This document shows, one piece after another, positions 58,100 through 64,000 of a stretch of DNA of 64,000 nucleotides. A program made the translations under genes and the position numbers. The stretch covers positions 30,179,001 to 30,243,000 of the forward strand of contig NC_091968.1 of assembly GCF_036711975.1 (NCBI RefSeq), written 5' to 3'. Each line of letters begins with the position of its first letter. Positions within the stretch are counted from its first letter, which is position 1. Under the pieces are notes generated by a model. The model was given only the letters and a program-made list of their open reading frames with translations. It made no database searches and was not told the origin of the DNA. Source of the stretch: Onthophagus taurus. Its lineage: Eukaryota; Arthropoda; Insecta; Coleoptera; Scarabaeidae.

Positions 58100-60600
58100 G
58101 CAAAGGCCTTTAAATGTACGTTCTCTTCTGACCTGCCTTGATGAAGTATCGAATGTACTTTTTGAAAAGAAATACTCTGTGTTGGGATTAACTGAAACGT
58201 GGCTTAATGATAATGTCAACAATGAACGGCTGTCTATCGACAGTTATACACTTATTAGACGGGATAGGGTATGCCGGGGTGGAGGGGTAGCGATGTACAG
58301 GGTGGGCAAATTTGGGTGTTATTATAGGCTATCTTAGAAACTATAAGAGATACGAAAAAAGTAGGTGCCATGTCCCTTTCTCTTTTTTCGATACTAACCC
58401 AATCCTGCACACACCAAACCTCCATCTTCTTTTGTTTTTAAGTTATAGCCAAAAAGTCAAATTTTCGTGATTTCAAAAAATGCTCATATTTCGTTTATTT
58501 TTGAAATTAGAGAAATGGGGTTGATACGTTCTTAAGACACTTTTTTAAGTAGAATATACTGCTGTTGAAAAATTTTAAAAATATTTGATGATTTTTGAGA
58601 TACAACACAAAGTTGTGTTTTTTTAAATACAAACTATAGTAGATTATGGTGTTACTGAAAAGAGCATATTTGTAGCTTTCCAATGATGTATTGCACGCAT
58701 GGTGTATTTGGGGAAAATAAGCGTTATTTTTTAATTCTAAAATATTAAAGATTAATATTCAAAATTTTAATTATAGTAGGCGAGGAAAACGTTAAATACT
58801 ACTTAGTTACTATAGTAACATGAGTTTACTGATCATTTTATTCTATAATTTTTTGAAACGAGTTTCCCGCTTAAAAATTCCTCATTATCTTTAAATACAT
58901 AAAGCGATAAAATTAAAAAATGATTCTTTGAAAATGATAGATAAGGCTCCATATACCATATAAACATCGTTTCAATGGAAAGTCCGCTGCCCAGTTTATG
59001 ATCCCTAATCTTCCTCTATCTCACCCAATTTCAAAAGAAAAGGTTGCTAATATGAAAAGACTTCTAAATCTCCTGGTTGGGAAAAACAGGGACGATACTA
59101 CCGAAGATTTCATTTATTGATACCCAACTGTTCTAACCTTACAACCAGTAAGTTTAGTAGAAGAAGATCTAGAAGAAGTCTGTGACTGTTTAGTTCCTGA
59201 AGTTGTTCATATTTAATTATTCATTAGTTAATATGTTTCTTGTATTTTTAATAAACAAACTTTGTCTACAAATCATTTTTTATTGGTGAACAAAGTAAGG
59301 GATAAGATACTGAGAAATTTAAATCAACTCTTCAAAGTTTTTATTCATTGGTACAAAACCAACTTTATCCTGCATAATGGTACAAGGGCAACTTTCTGTC
59401 ATATTCGTGCAAAAGCATATAGCAATTAGGTAGTAATTACTGTCCGAACCCGCCTACTATAATCAAAATTTTGAACTTTAGCGCTTACTATTTTGGAATT
59501 GAAAATTAACGCTTATTTTCCGCAAATACACCATACATGCGATACATCATTGGAAAGCTAAAAATATGCTCTTTTCATTAACATCATAATCAAGTATAGT
59601 TTGTATTTAAAAAAATACAACTTTGTGTTGTATCTCAAAAATCATCAAATATTTTTAAAATTTTTCAACGGCAGTATATTCTACTTAAAAAAGTGTCTTA
59701 AGAACGTATCAACCCCATTTCTCTAATTTCAAAAATAAACGAAATATGAGCATTTTTTGAAATCACGAAAATTTGACTTTTTGGCTATAACTTAAAAACA
59801 AAAGAAGATAGAGGTTTGGTGTTTGCGGGATTGGGTTAGTCTCGAAAAAAGAGACCGGGACATGGCACCTACTTTTTTCGTATCTCTTATAGTTTCTGAG
59901 ATAGCCTATAATAACACCCAAATTTTCCCACCCTGTACATAAGTAAAAATTTTTTAATTTCGCGTTCTTTCCTCTGGCAATAGTGTGCAGCTTTGGATTT
60001 CAATTAATAGTGGAACAAATGATTTGGTTATAGGCGTTGTGTATAGGCCACCTAATTGTGTTTTTAACTTCTTTGTTTCGGAATTAGAGATTGATTTAAG
60101 TGCGATATGCTCGGAGCATGATATCGTTACTGCTGTGGGCGACTTTAATGTTGACTTTATGGCTTGTGGTGGTTCCCGGGACACGTAGCTATACATCTCG
60201 TTTTTTCCCCACGAGGTAGACACTGCCTGTGATAGGTTAAATGATGACCTTGAACAGTTAAGAGTTTACGTTGGAATGCTGCGAAAACCGAATTAATTTT
60301 GTTTGGTTCTTAAAAAACCCAGAAGTGACACTTCATTCAGATAGAGGTTGAGGGTTGTTATTAACGGTCAGTGCATACCACTAAAAACTTCCGTCCGCAG
60401 TTTAGGTTTGTTGCTGGATGAGGGGCTCATCTTTTCGGAGTACGTTAATAGGTGTACGTAGCGATCGTATGAGGCATTAAAAATGATATACGCTATTCGA
60501 AGTGAACTTTTTAATCTAGTAGCGCATGAATGTTTTACACTCGATGTTATTTTTGTCCAAATATCAAGTAGTGCTAGACACAAAAGAAACAATTAAACTT
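58100..60600 (+). pseudogene. CR1/Jockey endonuclease and RT remnants, internally deleted and interrupted
   Basis: NVRSLLTCLDEVSNVLFEKK and LGLTETWLNDNVNNE (APE endonuclease start) end at 58297. After the snap-back insertion the frame resumes at about 59980: NDLVIGVVYRPPNCVFNFF, TAVGDFNVDF. From 60215 RT C-terminal pieces follow in other frames (DRLNDDLEQL, then VRSLGLLLDEGLIFSEYVNR). The RT catalytic core is absent. Confidence 0.78.
58298..59935. mobile_element. Long-TIR snap-back element (CAGGGTGGGCAAATTTGGGT ends)
   Basis: Arms of about 450 bp (58298-58760 and 59480-59935) are nearly identical; TA at 58296-58297 and 59936-59937. It interrupts the endonuclease gene of the CR1/Jockey remnant. 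The centre (59040-59220) has a decayed frame ending SLVEEDLEEVCDCLVPEV, origin not identified. Confidence 0.83.
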
Positions 60601-60677
60601 TATTTTGTAATAAACATCTACTTATTTATTTGGACAAAAATAGCATCGAGTGTAAAACATTCTTGCGCTACTAGATT
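60513..60677. repeat. 51-bp inverted repeat around a 63-bp spacer
   Basis: 60513-60563 pairs with 60627-60677 with three or four mismatches (AATCTAGTAGCGCATGAATG against its inverse). The left arm is the end of the RT remnant, so part of the retroelement was copied in reverse next to itself. Confidence 0.8.
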
Positions 60678-60679
60678 AC

Positions 60680-61079
60680 AATGTTAGTTTGCTTTTTGAT
60701 GGGGAAAGAAATGAATTTTTAAGAAAAACAAAATAGATAAATATATGTATTATATATATATTTTTTTTATTGTTTGTTTTTTGTTCCAGTTTTTGTTTTC
60801 TTTTGTAATAGGGCTGGGTGCTAGAACAAATACCACTTTTGTGGCAATTTGAACCCAGCACCTTTTTTCTGCCATACATTTATTATGTTTTAGTTCTGCT
60901 TTTTATTGATATAAATATGTATACATTTATATTTTTTCTTGATAATAATGTATTGTATTAGTGACCCAAGTGTATCATTAATTGAAAATGTTGGAAAAAG
61001 TAAAATTTTCTGAAAATTGTATGATATTATAAGGGTTAAAACAAAGAGTTGAATTAAAAAAGAATTTAGTTTTTAGTCG
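60680..61079. other. AT-rich spacer
   Basis: Low-complexity AT-rich sequence. I see no gene or transposon in it. Confidence 0.35.
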
Positions 61080-61571
61080 CGACGAAGTAGGAATTGAGTG
61101 GAGTCGACGCAGCATCCGAAGCATCGCGGCGACGACGCCGGGCGTCGCGACGCTCAGTCCGCTCTGGGGCTTATCTCTGTTCGGTGCTCTGCTCTCAATT
61201 CACACCCGTAAACCCTCCTAACCCTTTTTAATTCTCCTCGTTTTTTCGAACAATAAATATAAATTAAATTAAAAAAAAAACTAGAAACTCTCTAAAACTT
61301 ATTAAACAAGAAAAAACCAAAACCACCCCAGTGCGAGGTCGCCTGGCGTCGAAAACCACGACGAAAACGTCATCTTTTCCAAGAAAAATTAATCCCAACA
61401 AAAAAATTAATTAATTAATAAAGCACGAGCGAGAACAAAATCCGCGAATAACAAAAATAATCAGTTTAATTTAAATAAATCAGTGAATAAATTCGTTGAA
61501 GAGATAAAACGAAATTTTGAAGTAGAAAAAGTAAAAAAGAATAAGTGGAAAAGAAGAAATCTGGTGGTGCA
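61080..61571 (+). promoter_or_regulatory. CpG-rich promoter and probable 5' UTR exon
   Basis: A sharp rise in GC and CpG (61080-61190, for example GCATCGCGGCGACGACGCCG) within AT-rich DNA, followed by a long A-rich leader and a good donor, ATG/GTGAGTATG at 61571/61572. It reads as the first, mostly untranslated exon of a plus-strand gene whose coding exons lie beyond the window. The short ORF at 61483-61671 runs through the donor and is not a convincing protein. Confidence 0.45.
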
Positions 61572-62379
61572 TGGTGAGTATGTTATTAGAGTAATTGAAA
61601 AAACGTCCCTCACAGCAGGTTTCGTTGCTGTTGTTTTACTGGGGGAAGTTCCTTTTGTTTTTGGGTTTTAATTGAAAAACGATTCGCCTCCGGAAAAAAA
61701 ACCTTACCTCTTACCTCGTTTAATTAGAACCGGAAAATTCACCGGAAATGTTTACCAACCAAAAAGGGAAAACCACAAGAATCTCTTTGACTTCGACAAG
61801 AATCGAAATTACAAAAAAAATTAGTTTAAAAAATCAAAAATAGAGAAAAAGTGTTATCACTATCTTAATCGTTAAAAAAAAACTTATCACGATTTATTTT
61901 TGTATTTATTAAGTAATACGATAAATAGGTTTCTACAGATAAAAGTTGCATAATATTTTATGGCACTCAATCTAAAAGATAAAAAAATTTTAATTGAAAA
62001 TTTAAAAACTTAATACAAAACAAATATTGTAACAATTTATTAATTAAAAGGATAAGTGGATAAGTTTGAAGTAATCTTATTTTTAACGGGCGCCGCACTT
62101 TAGGTGTCTTAGCATCTCCAAGCTGATTCACCTAAGAGATGCGCTCAAAATGTTTATAATTAGATTGTAGACCTGAACGTATTTACCCCGAGAACGCGCA
62201 TCTATTTCCATTACAGTTGTATTTAAACCACAACACAAATAATACAAATAATTAACATAGCTAAAAAAAAAGAAAATCATTTTATTTTTCAAAATTACAA
62301 CTAAAAAAATTTTTTTTAATTAAATTTAAAAAACTTTTTAATTAAATACGCTCCTGTATTAATAATTTTACCTGTACTA

Positions 62380-62690
62380 TGATCGTTCACTGTTACCTGG
62401 CAACATGCGCTCCGAACTCTCTCGTTGCCATAACGACGACGCGTACTCTATACCCCGTCCTCGTCGTTCTGCATCGATTCCGTGACGTCACGGCGTCACG
62501 ACCGCCGCGATATCGACGCCGCACGTCACGACGACGTGCCCGGAGTATTCCCCGCGACGCGTTCGTCCGGAAAATAATACGAAAAAAAAAGTAACAACGT
62601 TCGTCGGCGATCCGGACCTGGAATAATTGAATTAGGCGCGCGCGCGCTTCTCTCCCATCGCGGTTTATATCGAAACTAAAGTTCCGGGTG
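62380..62690. promoter_or_regulatory. CpG island with X-box and CRE motifs
   Basis: GTTACCTGGCAAC at 62392-62404 matches the RFX X-box; GTTGCCATAAC at 62424-62434 is a second, weaker match. TGACGTCA (CRE) at 62483-62490 is followed by GCGTCACG. GCGCGCGCGCGC lies near 62636. Multiple adjacent motifs in a CpG-rich island suggest a promoter or enhancer; no exon is identified next to it. Confidence 0.5.
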
Positions 62691-62699
62691 ATTTCTTTT

Positions 62700-63240
62700 T
62701 TACGTCCACCCTGTATCACTTTGATGTCACCCTAATTTTCCATCTCTTTCTCATTTTCAAGTTGAGGGTGAATTTACTTTTCGGTTCGGTGATTATCTTT
62801 TAATCGGGTTTGCTTAATTAGTAACGAAACGTTAAATAATACAAATTTGGGTTGAGATGTTATATGAAGGTGTTTTTTTTATCGTTTTTTAATTTCTGTT
62901 AAACTAATCATTATGAACAAACATTTCATTTACGTTTTTTGCAAAATTGAAAAGAAAAGATTGCTAATAATTTTATCTACAATAGAATTTTATGAGTCGA
63001 TTAACTCGTGTCATATGACATATGTATGTCATAAGATATCTGAAATGGTAGATCATCAACACCGACCCCCAAAGAGGGTCTGGACGGAATCCAAGAAGAC
63101 ATAATAAGACTACTTAAATAGTAGTATCTACAAGATATTGGATTTAAATATAGAAGAATACAGAGGGTTGTAACATTAGAAAGGAAATTTCATATAACTC
63201 GCAATATATTGCAATATATGAATGCAGTAACCATAGTTAC
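62700..63240. other. AT-rich spacer
   Basis: No gene recognised. A short CCACCCTGTA at about 62706-62716 resembles the end of the CAGGGTG-type elements but lacks a partner. Confidence 0.3.
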
Positions 63241-63244
63241 GAAA

Positions 63245-63750
63245 CTACTGTACACTTGCACTGTCCCACATAAAATGTAACTAATCATCGTTTTCCGCTC
63301 TTACAAATGCCATACGTAGTAAATTGAAATTAACACAAATTAACCGCTAGAGAATAATATGTGTTAGAAAGAAATAGCATTAGTTTAATCACGGAGTTTA
63401 ATAGTCTGTTGTACAATTCATATAGCCACGTCAAAAAAGCACGTCTGTTCTTCTAACGGATGTACCTACCGTAATCGTAACCTCAAATCGAAACGTCTTG
63501 TGAGCGTTGAACCACCGTTTAAATAAAACTTACTTGCGACCTGTACACAACTATTTGTTACATAAATTAATAATTACATAAACTTTATTATTAATTAACA
63601 TTGATGCTATTTCACTGGTTAATCTCAACTATCTTTGACAATATTTCACATATAACCTCCATTACTAACATAACCATCTTGTCCATATCTTGATTCATAC
63701 CATTTTTAAGCTGCCAGCTCTCGTAGTTTCCAGTAGTTTCTACTATAGTT
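63245..63750 (-). mobile_element. Second copy of the TIR element of 10286-15447
   Basis: Reverse complement matches 10286-10542 and then, without interruption, 15158-15415. One end (63750 side) keeps GTAGAAAC and GAGAGCTGGCAG; the other end diverges after the ACGATGA phrase near 63285, so it is truncated there. It shows the uninterrupted state of the element. Confidence 0.75.
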
Positions 63751-63844
63751 TAATAGTACAGGCATTGGGTAGTTTGGAAAGGAAAAGTTGTGCTTGGAAA
63801 AAGGTGACGTCGTTATGGCAACCCTGAGTTTTCGGCCGTCTAAA

Positions 63845-63895
63845 TTAAGAGACGCACGGTTAAATCCGAAACTTTCTAGTTCTAGGTGTAGCTAG
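63845..63895 (-). repeat. Short match to the Penelope element terminus
   Basis: GACGCACGGTTAAATCCGAA followed by CTTTCTAGTTCTAG resembles 5143-5185 (GACGCACGGCAAAACCCGAA). Probably another Penelope copy running out of the window. Confidence 0.5.
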
Positions 63896-64000
63896 AAAAG
63901 CTATAGGGCAATTCTAACTTTTGAGACCACGGATATGAATAATTCATTGCTGGTACGACCAAACCACTACCAAATATTCTTCAGCCAGGAGTTACATGTT

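Noticed and set aside
61483-61671. 62-residue plus-strand ORF after the CpG block
   Set aside because: It runs across a good splice donor and lacks a recognised domain; more likely leader sequence.
62393-62719. Arg-rich 108-residue minus-strand ORF
   Set aside because: Composition follows from the CpG island; stops are rare there by chance and no domain is visible.
1-64000. tRNA, rRNA and CRISPR-like arrays
   Set aside because: No cloverleaf or rRNA block was recognised; the tandem repeats have no unique spacers between short direct repeats.

Overview
The window is AT-rich eukaryotic DNA with short spliceosomal introns, an insect gustatory receptor, a tachykinin-type GPCR, a cluster of small fatty acid-binding proteins and dense insect-type transposons (mariner/Tc1, Harbinger, piggyBac-like, hAT-like, Penelope, CR1/Jockey, RTE). 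It is most likely a scaffold of an insect, perhaps a beetle; the order cannot be fixed from the sequence. All exon limits were read by eye from GT/AG sites, reading phase and family motifs.

Layout. 0-8.8 kb (+): 3' six exons of a tachykinin/natalisin-type receptor, whose introns hold a 187-bp tandem array and a Penelope-like retroelement carrying further insertions. 10-17.4 kb: a decayed partial copy of the neighbouring DUF4495/KIAA0825-like gene, split by a seven-kb stack of nested transposons, one of which (piggyBac-like) contains a satellite with a three-monomer higher-order repeat. 17.5-23.8 kb (-): the intact five-exon KIAA0825-like gene, whose third intron holds a MITE pair, a Harbinger derivative and a GC-rich Tc1 element. 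23.8-24.5 kb (-): a two-exon frataxin gene whose stop lies only 56 nt upstream of the KIAA0825-like ATG.

26.4-56 kb: six fatty acid-binding protein (FABP) genes in mixed orientation (+ at 26.4, - at 30.6, - at 43.2, + at 44.2, - at 51.6, - at 55.4 kb), most with a TATA box 50-100 bp before the ATG. A four-exon gustatory receptor (+, 31.6-33.5 kb) lies inside the cluster. The intergenic spaces are filled by a Mutator-like long-TIR element, a Harbinger element with an intron-containing nuclease relic, mariner elements, and CR1/Jockey- and RTE-type retroelement fragments.

56-64 kb: further decayed retroelements, a snap-back element, then two CpG-rich islands (61.1 and 62.4 kb). The islands look like promoter/5' exon sequence of a gene that starts here and continues outside the window; the second has X-box and CRE motifs.

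The genes do not form one pathway. The FABP cluster is a tandemly expanded family of lipid carriers, and frataxin is a mitochondrial iron-sulfur assembly protein. The most distinctive aspect is the stratigraphy of insertions: target-site duplications let many nested events be ordered, and several elements are snap-back structures with arms of 400-680 bp that could fold into long double-stranded RNA.
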